Below are positions 18,222 through 26,773 of a stretch of DNA of 64,000 nt, one piece after another. Below the pieces are notes generated by a model. The model was not told the origin of the DNA and ran no database searches. It saw nothing but the letters and a program-made list of their open reading frames with translations. The DNA is from a virus, in the IMG/VR virus record IMGVR_UViG_3300033997_000243, positions 124,001 to 188,000 of that record; one strand, 5' to 3'. Made by a program: the position numbers and the translations under genes. Within the stretch, counting starts at the first letter, position 1. Each line of letters begins with the position of its first letter.

Positions 18222-18677
18222 CTAATTAAAAGTTGGTTTTGGTATTCTGAAACTTACAAAAGCACAGGTGCGAACATCATCCACAATAATATCCGTGTAA
18301 GCTGTCACAGTAAAAGCATTGTTACTTACGTTAAAACTTTCACGAAGATAACGTATACCCTCTTTTGCCTTGAGTCCATTTAGTGCAGATATTATTCCTT
18401 GAAAGACTCCGGTTGCCGCAAAGATAACCAAGATTTCTTCTTTGCTAAAAATATGCGAGATCTGATCGTACATACCTTGGATTCTTTTCGCACCTATATC
18501 AAAATCTTCGGGAATAGGTAACAAACTTTCAGTCACCTCTTCGTCAAAGCAACAATTGTTTGGCAATATTTTTCCTACAACATTCATACGGCCAAAAGCT
18601 TCACAAAATTCAAGGTCTTTATGTTCCTTTACTTTTGCCATTATCAGCTGCCTAAAATTTTCAATCCTTTCGTTCAC
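18222..18677 (-). CDS. Hypothetical protein, GTG start
   Basis: 151 residues starting at GTG, with TAGGAGATT ideally placed upstream. Cysteines at three separated places do not form a clear site. A hydrophobic stretch (about 83-100, ILVIFAATGVFQGIISAL) could be a buried helix. No family recognised. Confidence 0.83.
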   Translation of the reverse strand: MNERIENFRQLIMAKVKEHKDLEFCEAFGRMNVVGKILPNNCCFDEEVTESLLPIPEDFDIGAKRIQGMYDQISHIFSKEEILVIFAATGVFQGIISALNGLKAKEGIRYLRESFNVSNNAFTVTAYTDIIVDDVRTCAFVSFRIPKPTFN

Positions 18678-18686
18678 TTGAATCTC

Positions 18687-19157
18687 CTATACGTCAAGCC
18701 AACGTGTGTAAAACGCATCAGCTTCTTTGTTATCTACAGGCCAATAAAACTGATTGTTGAACAGCAAGTAATGAGCATCAGGAACAAACGGAACCAATTC
18801 TTTGTTGATATGATTGGTCATAAGTTTTTTCATATACTCGCCATTTACAATCGCAAACTTTTCTGCGTTTTCTTCTGGCCCAACGAACTTTAAAATATCT
18901 GTTGGCCAAAAGCGTTGACCTACAATACCTTCATGCAAAAGACTTGCAATCAATCGGACTTCCGCATGACTTGTTGTGTACTCACGCGGTTTGAAAGGGC
19001 TGCCACATTCACCAGCATACGCTAAATAAATCTCGTAAATGTGTATTGGTCGTTGCGCCTTTAAAGCAGCAAAATAATTCACAACTTTTTGAAGCCGTGG
19101 TTTCAGGCGCTCTTGCTGATAAATGACTTCAAGAACTGGTGTTAAGGTAATTGGCAT
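18687..19157 (-). CDS. Hypothetical protein
   Basis: 156 residues, ATG preceded by AGGAGGGC, one of the strongest ribosome sites here. Mixed fold: the segment YEIYLAYAGECGSPFKPREYTTSHAEVR gives the impression of a helix-turn-helix-like arrangement, but not enough to assign. Overlaps the upstream gene by 16 bp. Confidence 0.84.
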   Translation of the reverse strand: MPITLTPVLEVIYQQERLKPRLQKVVNYFAALKAQRPIHIYEIYLAYAGECGSPFKPREYTTSHAEVRLIASLLHEGIVGQRFWPTDILKFVGPEENAEKFAIVNGEYMKKLMTNHINKELVPFVPDAHYLLFNNQFYWPVDNKEADAFYTRWLDV

Positions 19158-19864
19158 AAATCGCCCTCCTTAGTCAACTGAACTTCAATAACAAATTTTG
19201 GATTGCCTGTAGGTAAACGAATTGCAATAACCGACAACTTTTTGTTGTTAAGAAATTCGTAAACTTCATCCATTTCCGAATACCAGCGATCTTTGTTCCA
19301 GACATCGTGGGCGATCTCACGAATAAAGTCCGTTTTTTGTACGCTGAGGTAAATCAGCGCTGAGATCTTTTCAGACAAATCTGCTTTAACAAGCAAAGAT
19401 ACTTCAACCATTTTACTTGTTAACACAAGTTTTTCAGAACCGCTTGCGAAGTTCATTACAGCTAGTTGCGGAGAATCCTGATCAACTTCACGCAATTGCC
19501 AAAACTTATAGTCTATACGTAAGCGCACAAAAGAACTCATTAGTTCTATAAGTGAAACTGGTTCAGCTGGCACAGGCTTATTAGAAACTGGTTTAATTTC
19601 CGAAGTATCTGCCATTTGCAAATCCGATAAAGTTGTTCCACCATACAAATGAGCAGTACCATCAAAATAAAATTTGTAGCGGTGCTGACCTGTTGGATTG
19701 TGAATGACAGCTGAAATACCCTGAGTATAATTTTCAGTGTCTCGTGCTTCCGCAAAATTTTGCGGAGCCTTTGGAAATTCGATTTTAAAATCTGTTACTT
19801 TACGACCGTCCAATGTAACAACAGGATGTCCGGCCATAGCCAATTGAATGTCAAACTTTTTCAT
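19142..19864 (-). CDS. Hypothetical protein with phage GHPVVTLDGR module
   Basis: 240 residues, ATG preceded by GAGAGGATAT. The first 80 residues (AGHPVVTLDGRKVTDFK, then ISAVIHNPTGQHRYKFYFDG, then TLSDLQM) match a short beta module often seen at the ends of phage proteins (AGxPVVTRDGRxVxDF, xYPxxGxI, DLxM). The remainder is unlike anything known to me. The leader of this gene carries one of four related stem-loops (19899-19921). Confidence 0.86.
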   Translation of the reverse strand: MKKFDIQLAMAGHPVVTLDGRKVTDFKIEFPKAPQNFAEARDTENYTQGISAVIHNPTGQHRYKFYFDGTAHLYGGTTLSDLQMADTSEIKPVSNKPVPAEPVSLIELMSSFVRLRIDYKFWQLREVDQDSPQLAVMNFASGSEKLVLTSKMVEVSLLVKADLSEKISALIYLSVQKTDFIREIAHDVWNKDRWYSEMDEVYEFLNNKKLSVIAIRLPTGNPKFVIEVQLTKEGDLCQLP

Positions 19865-19898
19865 ATATCCTCTCTTTATTGAAACAATTTACTTCAGC

Positions 19899-19921
19899 GC
19901 AGACACTTACAAAATGTCTGC
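19899..19921 (-). repeat. Intergenic stem-loop, family copy H1
   Basis: Minus-strand hairpin with 7-bp stem GCAGACA/TGTCTGC and 9-nt loop TTTTGTAAG, preceded by CTA, 10 nt after the upstream stop codon. Three related elements (22244, 53523, 54349) keep the pairing while changing bases. No T run follows, so it is not an ordinary terminator. Confidence 0.7.
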
Positions 19922-19931
19922 TAGAAATAAA

Positions 19932-20234
19932 CTACTCGTGAATCACCCAGTTTTCAGAGCATAAATCGCAAATGATAAACCAGCAAGGCATATCAAACAT
20001 TGAAGGATTGTCGGGCGCGTAAAACCAGACTCCATGTAATGCTTGTGAAATCTCAAGAGCTTTTTCTTTGGTGTAAGAATTGGCTGCTTTAATTTCTGCA
20101 CCTAAGCGTTGAACTTCAACAACATGGTGGCGAATACTTTTGATCTTTTTATATTCTTCCAGATTCGGAAGCACATGATCTGTTAATGCCGCCCACCAAC
20201 TTTTTAGATCAGTTATTTTAACTTGTTCGCTCAT
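19932..20234 (-). CDS. Small hypothetical protein
   Basis: 100 residues, ATG preceded by AAGGAGATT. Helical N-terminal two thirds, then a Trp- and Cys-rich end (MPCWFIICDLCSENWVI). One CxxC-like pair only. No family recognised. A stem-loop of the repeated family follows its stop. Confidence 0.84.
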   Translation of the reverse strand: MSEQVKITDLKSWWAALTDHVLPNLEEYKKIKSIRHHVVEVQRLGAEIKAANSYTKEKALEISQALHGVWFYAPDNPSMFDMPCWFIICDLCSENWVIHE

Positions 20235-20242
20235 AAATCTCC

Positions 20243-20842
20243 TTAACGATTCGCCATCATTTCACGGAAAGAACTGCCAACTTTTTGATGCAAGAGTTCG
20301 GCTGATTTATTACCACCCAAATAAATAAATGGGTGATAGTAATGAATGACCTGTTGTGGCCGTTTGTCATCATCAAATAACACGCAATGATTTACACGTT
20401 CAAACACCATTTCGTACAAAGGTGAATAAACTTTTGTACTCACATTACATGAAGGCTCTTGCTGAGTATATGCAATGTCTTTGTAAGTGAACGAGTGAAT
20501 AAGCATTGCTACCAACTGAGGATCAGCAAATTTTTGAATGGTAAGTCTTGCGAATTCATCACGAATATCGAAAGTACCATCTTTTTGTTTTTCACCGTAA
20601 GCACAAACTTCATGGCCTGTAAAAGTAAAACATGCCAAACTTTTTCGCAGTTCAGGCTTGTATGGATTGTAGCGAATACCTTCACAAACCAAAATTGTAC
20701 GGTTTGCCAGAGAAAGCCTTGGATCAATTTGAGACATACCTTGCTTAAGTATGTCCAACATTGCTGAACCTTCGTAATCAGTGGCTTCAAGAATTTCTTG
20801 AAGCGATGAAGGTAAATTCATTTTCAAAAATACATCAGTCAT
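20243..20842 (-). CDS. Hypothetical protein
   Basis: 199 residues, ATG preceded by AGAGGACAA. Soluble alpha/beta protein with strands near residues 45-60 (NRTILVCEGIRY) and 145-170; no catalytic motif evident. No family recognised. Confidence 0.86.
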   Translation of the reverse strand: MTDVFLKMNLPSSLQEILEATDYEGSAMLDILKQGMSQIDPRLSLANRTILVCEGIRYNPYKPELRKSLACFTFTGHEVCAYGEKQKDGTFDIRDEFARLTIQKFADPQLVAMLIHSFTYKDIAYTQQEPSCNVSTKVYSPLYEMVFERVNHCVLFDDDKRPQQVIHYYHPFIYLGGNKSAELLHQKVGSSFREMMANR

Positions 20843-20862
20843 TCTATTGTCCTCTAGGGTAT

Positions 20863-22125
20863 TTAGTAAAGCAAGACTGGTTGGAGGTTCAATTTAGATT
20901 TTTTATCAGCACTTAACTTGAAGAAATCACAATAATATCTTCCGTTATATGATGTTATACATAACACTTCAGCACTATCTTTTTTGGATAGATATATGTG
21001 AGAAGGCAGCTCGGTTTCATACATTATTGTTCCAAAATCTGCATACTCATATTCTTCGTCTGCCGTCCAATGACATTTCTCCTCAGCTTCTCTGTATTCC
21101 AAACAATAGTCCAGTTCACCGCGCATCGATTTATTAGAACACCCATAAAAAACTTGAGCCTCTACTTCCTTAAAATCGCGGTTATTGAAGAAAAAAGGTA
21201 TAGCTTTTGTCAATTCAGTATAAACATTTGAGCTTATTACTTCAGCACTTGGACTTATTATGTAAGCACCCAAATCAACAGGATCGTATTCGTAAAAACT
21301 TGCGATATTAATTCTGCTTAAATGTTGAATGTAACTATCTAAGAAAAGACTAAACCAGTCAGACATTTGATCGCGTTGTTTTTTGATTTTAAACCGAAGC
21401 GAACCAATTTTATCCTTTAAAGTTTTAATAGTTTTTTCATTAAAAACACTATTTTTAAAACTCACTTCACTGAAAGACATGACAGCGCGTGTTTTATCTG
21501 GATAAGCATTGTACATTCTTAGTCCGGCATCTAACATACCATTAATAAAAAAATAATTTTCCAGAAATAGTTTTTGTAATTTTGTTAATTTAGATTTTCT
21601 ATTATCCACTAGAAATTCACTTATCTTACCCATGTATAGAGCAACTATTCTATGTAGAATAATAAGTTTTATTTCAGTGTATTTATCTTCGACTGAATCA
21701 GGATCTGGATCTGAATCCAAAGATGCTAAAAAACTGTATGGAGGCTTAGACCAACAAGCTTTAACATAAGCTATTGCCGTCTTGTACACATTTTCCAGTT
21801 GCACTCCTAACTCGAAATTTAAAATTTTCTTTAAAAATCTCTCTAAACTATGGGCTAAATCATGAGACTCGTCACAGTCAAAATAGTTTAATTTGTACAT
21901 ATCGGCTGGATACGAAAATTCATCAGGGAGATCTATAAGTGTTCGCATCATTGTTTCGGAATTTACTGCCTCATTGATGAATGCAGCAACTTCTGGAAAT
22001 AAAGTTATTCTAAACATCATTTCGCTTTTTACACAAAATATTCTCTTTAATTTTCCTTTGTGATTTAATTCTTTAATACGTGAAAATTCACGGGCGTCCA
22101 GAGGCATACGAAAATCTTTAAGCAT
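20863..22125 (-). CDS. Large hypothetical helical protein
   Basis: 420 residues, ATG preceded by AAGGAAACA. Mostly helical in the first 280 residues, then a beta-rich C-terminal third (EAEEKCHWTADEEYEYADFG, then YNGRYYCDFFKL). Preceded by a 154-bp leader holding stem-loop copy H2. No family recognised. Confidence 0.88.
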   Translation of the reverse strand: MLKDFRMPLDAREFSRIKELNHKGKLKRIFCVKSEMMFRITLFPEVAAFINEAVNSETMMRTLIDLPDEFSYPADMYKLNYFDCDESHDLAHSLERFLKKILNFELGVQLENVYKTAIAYVKACWSKPPYSFLASLDSDPDPDSVEDKYTEIKLIILHRIVALYMGKISEFLVDNRKSKLTKLQKLFLENYFFINGMLDAGLRMYNAYPDKTRAVMSFSEVSFKNSVFNEKTIKTLKDKIGSLRFKIKKQRDQMSDWFSLFLDSYIQHLSRINIASFYEYDPVDLGAYIISPSAEVISSNVYTELTKAIPFFFNNRDFKEVEAQVFYGCSNKSMRGELDYCLEYREAEEKCHWTADEEYEYADFGTIMYETELPSHIYLSKKDSAEVLCITSYNGRYYCDFFKLSADKKSKLNLQPVLLY

Positions 22126-22279
22126 ACTTGTTTCCTTAAGTTAAAATTAACTGCAAATGATTCACGCAATTTACTTTTTGTGTAACAAAAGTCGGCAAAC
22201 TATTATTACTTAACTTTTATATCAGAACAAAACTGATTTCACTGCAAACACTTTTAGAAAATGTCTGCTAGAATTCAAC
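22126..22279 (-). other. 154-bp intergenic leader
   Basis: The longest gene-free stretch in the window. It contains stem-loop H2 (22244-22268) near the upstream gene; the remaining 110 bp is AT-rich (about three quarters AT), with no reading frame of note and no clear sigma70 promoter by eye. Confidence 0.6.
22244..22268 (-). repeat. Intergenic stem-loop, family copy H2
   Basis: Minus-strand stem GCAGACA/TGTTTGC (one G-T pair) with 11-nt loop TTTTCTAAAAG, preceded by CTA, 11 nt after the upstream stop. The C-to-T change relative to H1 is tolerated by wobble, which supports a functional RNA fold. Confidence 0.68.
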
Positions 22280-22570
22280 TTATTTTACTAAATGTGAATC
22301 CATAATCAATTTCATACGATTCATGCAAGCTGCTTCTTTTTGCGCCGCACAAGTTGACAAGCGATTTTCCATAAGTCTTTCAGTATCAAAGCAAATTGCA
22401 GGATCTTCTGGAAAGTCTTTTGTGGTGCATGTTTGAATGGCTTCACGAAACGCAACAAACTTTTCTGTTTGTTCTCGCTTTTCTTTGTTCAACATTGTAA
22501 GGCCGAGCACAGCAATCCATACGACATTGATTATTGCAACAAAGGCAACCGATTGGTTAGACATTGACAT
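22280..22570 (-). CDS. Single-pass membrane protein
   Basis: 96 residues. The start at 22570 follows ATAGGATT at a good distance; a longer frame would overlap the neighbour and lacks a site. One membrane segment near the N-terminus (about 8-24, VAFVAIINVVWIAVLGL), then a charged domain with five cysteines (CTTKDFPEDPAIC, CAAQKEAAC), suggesting disulphides and a periplasmic location. No family recognised. Confidence 0.82.
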   Translation of the reverse strand: MSMSNQSVAFVAIINVVWIAVLGLTMLNKEKREQTEKFVAFREAIQTCTTKDFPEDPAICFDTERLMENRLSTCAAQKEAACMNRMKLIMDSHLVK

Positions 22571-22583
22571 AGTATAAATCCTA

Positions 22584-23084
22584 TTATGAAATATCAATAG
22601 ATTCTTCTAATAATATTGAACGGAAAACCAAAGCATTGGAATAAGTTGTCATGCTGTTATGTCCACCGCCTGTTGAAATACTTTCCATAACTATCGTGGC
22701 CAAGTTTTGCGAGTCCTCCTTTTCGGCATCACGTATAACAATAGATCCATTTAATTCTTCCAGTTTATTCAACAAAGCCGTCAACTTTTTAGCAACCGAC
22801 TTGTGAACTTCTATTCCCATACTGCTATCAGGCATAAAGAAGAGATACTTTGGAAATGAAGATTCATCTTCCGCTGTAATAAATCTTACAGGCTTGCCTG
22901 TTTTAGAATCAAACTTTACTGCTGTTTCTTTCAGTCGTTGTGCTGTATGTAACAACTTTACAATAGAACTTAAAGCTTGGTTATACGAAACGCTTTTCGC
23001 TTCTTTCAAAAGCTGTATGTAGTCAGGATTTTCTACCAACCTAGTTTTTGCTGCTTTAGTTGGTTTACTTTTAGAACTTTTCAT
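22584..23084 (-). CDS. Hypothetical basic-start protein
   Basis: 166 residues, ATG preceded by GGAGAATATT, a recurrent leader here. The N-terminus is strongly basic (MKSSKSKPTKAAKTR), followed by a helical middle and a small alpha/beta end. Could bind nucleic acid, but no family is recognised. A terminator (23101-23137) lies just upstream. Confidence 0.85.
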   Translation of the reverse strand: MKSSKSKPTKAAKTRLVENPDYIQLLKEAKSVSYNQALSSIVKLLHTAQRLKETAVKFDSKTGKPVRFITAEDESSFPKYLFFMPDSSMGIEVHKSVAKKLTALLNKLEELNGSIVIRDAEKEDSQNLATIVMESISTGGGHNSMTTYSNALVFRSILLEESIDIS

Positions 23085-23100
23085 AATATTCTCCAGATCA

Positions 23101-23137
23101 AAAATAGGTCGTGCGATCCTAAGACAACACGACCTTA
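23101..23137 (-). terminator. Intrinsic terminator
   Basis: Minus-strand stem AGGTCGTG/CACGACCT (8 bp, perfect) around a 13-nt loop, followed by ATTTTTG. It ends the short transcript of the 77-residue gene whose promoter is at 23398-23475, so that gene may be highly and separately expressed. Confidence 0.82.
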
Positions 23138-23141
23138 TTTA

Positions 23142-23375
23142 TTAAACTTCTACAGCTGAACCGAATTGGCTTATCTGCGATTGAACTACTGAATGTTGAC
23201 TGAACTTTCCGGTGTTCGGATTTTTCAACAGAACACGAATTGATACGTCGCCTCCTTTTGATAGTGCGCGTGTGACCTCGCTTTTATCAAAGTCAATTAC
23301 GATACCATCATGGTCTGGTGCATCACGAAACGAAACAACAACTTTTTGACCTACGAACATTTTAGCTAATGACAT
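23142..23375 (-). CDS. Small beta-barrel-like protein behind own promoter
   Basis: 77 residues starting MSLAKMFVGQ; AAGGAGAC precedes the ATG at 23375. A longer open frame exists only because the promoter upstream happens to be open; its first residues are translated promoter. Pattern FVGQKVVVSF, DGIVIDF, VSIRVLL suggests a small SH3 or KOW-like barrel. It sits alone between a strong promoter and a strong terminator. Function unknown. Confidence 0.85.
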   Translation of the reverse strand: MSLAKMFVGQKVVVSFRDAPDHDGIVIDFDKSEVTRALSKGGDVSIRVLLKNPNTGKFSQHSVVQSQISQFGSAVEV

Positions 23376-23397
23376 GATTTGTCTCCTTGTTAAGATG

Positions 23398-23475
23398 TGC
23401 CTATTATAGCAAAAATAGTATGTACCTACAATAGCTGTTTTTGACACACCTCGATCAGTTCAGTTACTTTCAACA
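23398..23475 (-). promoter_or_regulatory. Promoter P1 of a four-member family
   Basis: Extended -10 TGCTATAAT (TATAAT at 23403-23408), TTG at the -35 position 17 bp upstream, T-run before the -10, and the conserved block GTGTCAAAAACA about 40-51 bp upstream of the start, itself preceded by GAACTGATCGAGG. Shares 40 bp of near-identity with the copy at 55.4 kb. Confidence 0.85.
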
Positions 23476-23479
23476 GTTT

Positions 23480-23971
23480 TTAATGTAATCGGGTTATCAC
23501 ATACCAACTTGTTGGCCCTAAATTTTTATAAGAGCAGCCCTTCTCCAAATAGTCTATTGAGTACAGATCTAATTCAGTCAAAGCTAAGATTTCCTGAAGT
23601 CCCTTGAGTGAACGAACCCAACGCTGTTGATCACTATTAACCAGTTCAAAGCTACGTACATCTTCAGCCGTATTATTTTTCTCAAGTGGATTATTTGAAA
23701 TAGTAATACTGACATGACCTTCAAGTTCACTGTGACCGATCTCAACTTTCGTCCAACCAGCATCAATAAACTTTTCAGTCAAATATTCTTTGTGTTGAAA
23801 CATGGCTACACTCAATGGAGTGGCGGCCATTAGATCTAAACTTAACAAATCTGACTGGCGCTCACGCTGAACCCAATTGTCTGTCACTACTTCAATAAGT
23901 TTATTGTTTAACAACTCTAAAGTTTTATCAGGTGACAGCATTACAAGATCTTTTGGTGTAATTAATTTCAT
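23480..23971 (-). CDS. Hypothetical protein with GW beta module
   Basis: 163 residues. The start at 23971 is chosen over 24022 because the longer form overlaps the neighbour by 40 bp; GTGAGAAACC is a modest ribosome site. Contains FIDAGWTKVEIGHSELEGHV followed by SITIS, the same module as in the proteins at 17727 and 37173. The C-terminal half is unmatched. Function unknown. Confidence 0.83.
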   Translation of the reverse strand: MKLITPKDLVMLSPDKTLELLNNKLIEVVTDNWVQRERQSDLLSLDLMAATPLSVAMFQHKEYLTEKFIDAGWTKVEIGHSELEGHVSITISNNPLEKNNTAEDVRSFELVNSDQQRWVRSLKGLQEILALTELDLYSIDYLEKGCSYKNLGPTSWYVITRLH

Positions 23972-23982
23972 TGGTTTCTCAC

Positions 23983-24594
23983 TTAAATTGAATCGTAGTC
24001 TAAGGCTGGTGCGCCTTCCCAATACAAGCGAACGGTTTTCCAGCTATCAAACTTTCTGTGATTGATCTTTGTTCCAAACTGATCAGCTATTCTTTGCTGT
24101 TCAATCTGAAAGTAAAGTGCTGTATGTTGGCCGTGAAGCCATTGACCTGCCGATGGAGGATTCGTCCCATGATAAAAACTTCTGGTGGCTCTTTTTCCAG
24201 AAACCGGATCGATATAGGTAACAACATGGTAATATTCTGTTCTGCCGTTACGTGAATTAGTTTTGGTACAAAAACGAATGTTGTTGAAGCCGCCACCTTT
24301 TACAGTTGGAACATAAGGAATATCTACCAATAATTGTTTGTAATATTGAATAGCGTGATCTACAGTTGCTTGTATTCCGCCATGTTTAGCATAATTAAAA
24401 TGCGTTCCATATCGAACACCTTCACGCACTAAACGAACTTGCAAATAACCTTTGTCTGGAAAGGAAAGCCCATGACCATTTGTTGACAAAAGTTTAATAG
24501 TTTCTTTTGAAAGTGCCTTCGTTACGTAGTTTGGTAAATTAGTGCAACCACGAGCAAACTTTGATTTTTCTTTTTCTTGCATCATTCTATCCAT
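23983..24594 (-). CDS. Protein with AP2-like DNA-binding repeats
   Basis: About 203 residues; the exact start is uncertain (ATG at 24594, 24585 or 24582) because the longer frame crosses a terminator hairpin. Residues about 45-90 (KGYLQVRLVREGVRYGTHF, then an amphipathic helix ATVDHAIQYYKQLL) and about 105-165 (HVVTYIDPVSGKRATRSFYHG, then HTALYFQIEQQRIAD) each have three strands plus a helix, as in AP2 domains of phage HNH-type proteins. No nuclease motif is visible. Probably DNA-binding; inference only. Confidence 0.72.
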   Translation of the reverse strand: MDRMMQEKEKSKFARGCTNLPNYVTKALSKETIKLLSTNGHGLSFPDKGYLQVRLVREGVRYGTHFNYAKHGGIQATVDHAIQYYKQLLVDIPYVPTVKGGGFNNIRFCTKTNSRNGRTEYYHVVTYIDPVSGKRATRSFYHGTNPPSAGQWLHGQHTALYFQIEQQRIADQFGTKINHRKFDSWKTVRLYWEGAPALDYDSI

Positions 24595-24602
24595 AAAAGA
24601 AA

Positions 24603-24619
24603 GGCGGGTAAGTCCCGCC
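24603..24619 (-). terminator. Intrinsic terminator
   Basis: Minus-strand GGCGGG ACTTA CCCGCC stem followed by TTTCTTTT, right after the stop of the 68-residue gene. It overlaps the longest possible frame of the AP2-like gene, supporting a shorter start there. Confidence 0.7.
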
Positions 24620-24629
24620 ATTTATTGCC

Positions 24630-24836
24630 TTACTTTTTATCAGTCTCTTCTGATAAAACTGACTTATTACAGTCAATAATAAGTTTGAGTTTACCGGAAG
24701 ATTCAGGCCGCTTTTTCGCAATAACAACAGAAAGTTGATCTGTCGGTAAAGGCTCAGTGCGCTGAATAAAAAAAGCGGTATCGGCTGCGTTCTTCAAGAA
24801 CTCAATTGTTTTCTTTTGGTGTGGAAAAAGATCCAT
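24630..24836 (-). CDS. Small hypothetical protein
   Basis: 68 residues starting MDLFPHQKK; AAGGATAAA precedes the ATG at 24836, and the longer frame would overlap the upstream gene by 50 bp. Contains a charged middle and ends SEETDKK. No family recognised. Followed by a terminator hairpin. Confidence 0.8.
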   Translation of the reverse strand: MDLFPHQKKTIEFLKNAADTAFFIQRTEPLPTDQLSVVIAKKRPESSGKLKLIIDCNKSVLSEETDKK

Positions 24837-24846
24837 AAATTTATCC

Positions 24847-25293
24847 TTAATCCAGAACAGTGATAACGCCAAAGCTATCACCGACTTTAATAACATGGCC
24901 TTCCATCAGATCGCCAACTTTTCTGAATTGACCGTCAGCAAGTTCAACAATACTATCAGAAGTAAGTTCGACAACTGATCCAGCTTTATTTACAATCGAA
25001 CTAAAGCTAACGCCACCAATGTCCACGCCCATTGTATAGTCATAACACTTGATAAGCTCTGCATCATCTGGATGTGAACTGACTCCAAGTGTTGAACTTT
25101 TACCACTGCAAACAATAGACGAGCCAAAGAAACTTATTTCACCAGCCGAAAAAATTTCGCAATCTTCATCAAAAGATTCGCGGATCATCTGCTTTAGAAT
25201 TTTAAACATTTCGGCGTGAACAAATTGATTCGGCATAATCAAAGGAACTTTACGAGAAAGTTCACCTTTAGTAACAGCAACTACGTATTTCAT
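24847..25293 (-). CDS. Conserved phage hypothetical protein
   Basis: 148 residues, ATG preceded by AAGGAATTT. MKYVVAVTKGELSRKVPLIMPN, then VHAEM and SAGEISFFG, resembles an uncharacterised protein family I recall from phage genomes (SAGEV and a later YDY). Alpha/beta, cytoplasmic, no catalytic signature evident. Role unknown. Confidence 0.82.
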   Translation of the reverse strand: MKYVVAVTKGELSRKVPLIMPNQFVHAEMFKILKQMIRESFDEDCEIFSAGEISFFGSSIVCSGKSSTLGVSSHPDDAELIKCYDYTMGVDIGGVSFSSIVNKAGSVVELTSDSIVELADGQFRKVGDLMEGHVIKVGDSFGVITVLD

Positions 25294-25303
25294 AGTAAAT
25301 TCC

Positions 25304-25900
25304 TTATGTTACTGGCTTAATAAGTTTATCAATCTTATCGATCCAGATTGCACGTTTGCCCTCGGCCAGTGCTTTACGCATTGTTTCGCGGCCATCTTCT
25401 GTAAGCTCTCTACGGTAAAATTCATTGGCCTTAGAAAAGATTGTTGAATTGCCGCAAAGATGAAGCCCGTTATCAGATTTCAACAACGTCTGTAAATCTT
25501 CAGGTTCTATTGCCAATACGTAACCATCAGGACGACTGCCCCAATTTAATTCGTATTCTGTAACACTGGCTACCCAAATAAAAACCAATGATACTTCGGT
25601 TTTTAAAGACACTTTGTTAAAGGCAGCAACTTTTTGGCCATATGTTAAGCAACCAATGCTTTCGATGCCTGTTGCACACAAACGCACAACTTTAATGGCA
25701 TCGATCATTTGTTCGGCATACTCAGTTTTGTCGGGTCTGCGAATTGTTGCATCGTATGCACCTATAAAACTTAGGTAGGCAACACGCTCGACTTCTTTAA
25801 TGGTATTGCCTAATCGATCTTCTTTTGTAGCATTAAATAAAAAACTTAATGCACTTTCAACGCTGTTGGCGTCAAATAAATCTTTGATTTCTACTTTCAT
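25304..25900 (-). CDS. Hypothetical protein
   Basis: 198 residues, ATG preceded by AAGGAGTAC. Soluble alpha/beta protein; strands SLVFIWVASVTEYELNW near residues 105-120, then a helical, basic end (EGKRAIWIDKIDKLIK). No family recognised. Confidence 0.86.
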   Translation of the reverse strand: MKVEIKDLFDANSVESALSFLFNATKEDRLGNTIKEVERVAYLSFIGAYDATIRRPDKTEYAEQMIDAIKVVRLCATGIESIGCLTYGQKVAAFNKVSLKTEVSLVFIWVASVTEYELNWGSRPDGYVLAIEPEDLQTLLKSDNGLHLCGNSTIFSKANEFYRRELTEDGRETMRKALAEGKRAIWIDKIDKLIKPVT

Positions 25901-25910
25901 AGTGTACTCC

Positions 25911-26744
25911 TTAAACGACCAATGAACGCAAGTGCATATAAAAGGCTTTTGTTTCGCCGTCCAGATCAGTTATTTTAACGTCTGTTGTGGCCCGTTGAAG
26001 TTCAAACTTTATCTTACTTCCAATAAAGTAATCATGCACTGCCCAACTTTTAAGCGTAGAGTCTGTTGGAGTAAAATCGAAAACAAGTTCGACTGCATCT
26101 GTTCCGTGTTCTTCAAAGACACGAGCAATTTCATGTTGGTGTGTTGTGACTGCTAAACGACCACACAATGAAGTTTCATTGTCGCTAAACTTTTTGGCTG
26201 ACTTCAAAGTACCCAAAGAAATACTACGCTCTATATACCAGATAAACTTTTTCAGTGTATCATTCGTACCGCATTGATACGCAACGTGGACACAGCAATT
26301 ACGTAACACAGGATCAAGATCTACTGAATTAAGTTTGACACAAAACTTATCTATTAAAGCTTGTGCTTCTTCATACTCAGCTTTGAACAGTGCTTCACCA
26401 AGTTTGTTTTCTAACACAGCAGACGCACGATCCACAGTAATGATTGCCAACATTTTATCCAAAGCTGCATTGACAACGCCGTCAGTCAACAACTTTTTAA
26501 TATAGCTTTCATTGCCTAAGTTATCGCCTTCTTCACACGTAAGTAAATTTGTGCGTTTAATTTGAAAGGCAAGAGTATCACGCATTACACCAAATAAATG
26601 GGTTTTGGCTGATCCATCTAAATCAGCTTTACCTAGAACGCGGTGAATCATTTTTCCGTTGTACGCATCTTCTTTGATCATCGTACTGGCTTTTGCAAAG
26701 ATTACAGAAATATCTAACTGATGGTTTGGTGTTGATAGTAACAT
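25911..26744 (-). CDS. Hypothetical protein, paralog of the 49.3-kb gene
   Basis: 277 residues, ATG preceded by AGGAGGAACC. The stretch FIWYIERSISLGTLKSAKKF, then EIARVFEEHGTDAVELVFDF aligns in order with LYLYLERALKLGSFTCRNSK, then CISKAFEEYGQKEVRLVFQL in the 267-residue protein at 49285-50088, followed in both by a beta-rich end. A diverged duplicate of unknown function. Two hairpins precede it at 26774-26814. Confidence 0.87.
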   Translation of the reverse strand: MLLSTPNHQLDISVIFAKASTMIKEDAYNGKMIHRVLGKADLDGSAKTHLFGVMRDTLAFQIKRTNLLTCEEGDNLGNESYIKKLLTDGVVNAALDKMLAIITVDRASAVLENKLGEALFKAEYEEAQALIDKFCVKLNSVDLDPVLRNCCVHVAYQCGTNDTLKKFIWYIERSISLGTLKSAKKFSDNETSLCGRLAVTTHQHEIARVFEEHGTDAVELVFDFTPTDSTLKSWAVHDYFIGSKIKFELQRATTDVKITDLDGETKAFYMHLRSLVV

Positions 26745-26773
26745 AGCGGTTCCTCCTTTGGAACGGGTTGCTT

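Noticed and set aside
23376-23447. Extended N-terminus of the 77-residue gene, and of the genes after the other three promoters
   Set aside because: The added codons are translated promoter sequence (both the 23.4- and 28.0-kb extensions read almost alike because the promoters are alike); the real ribosome sites lie after the promoters.
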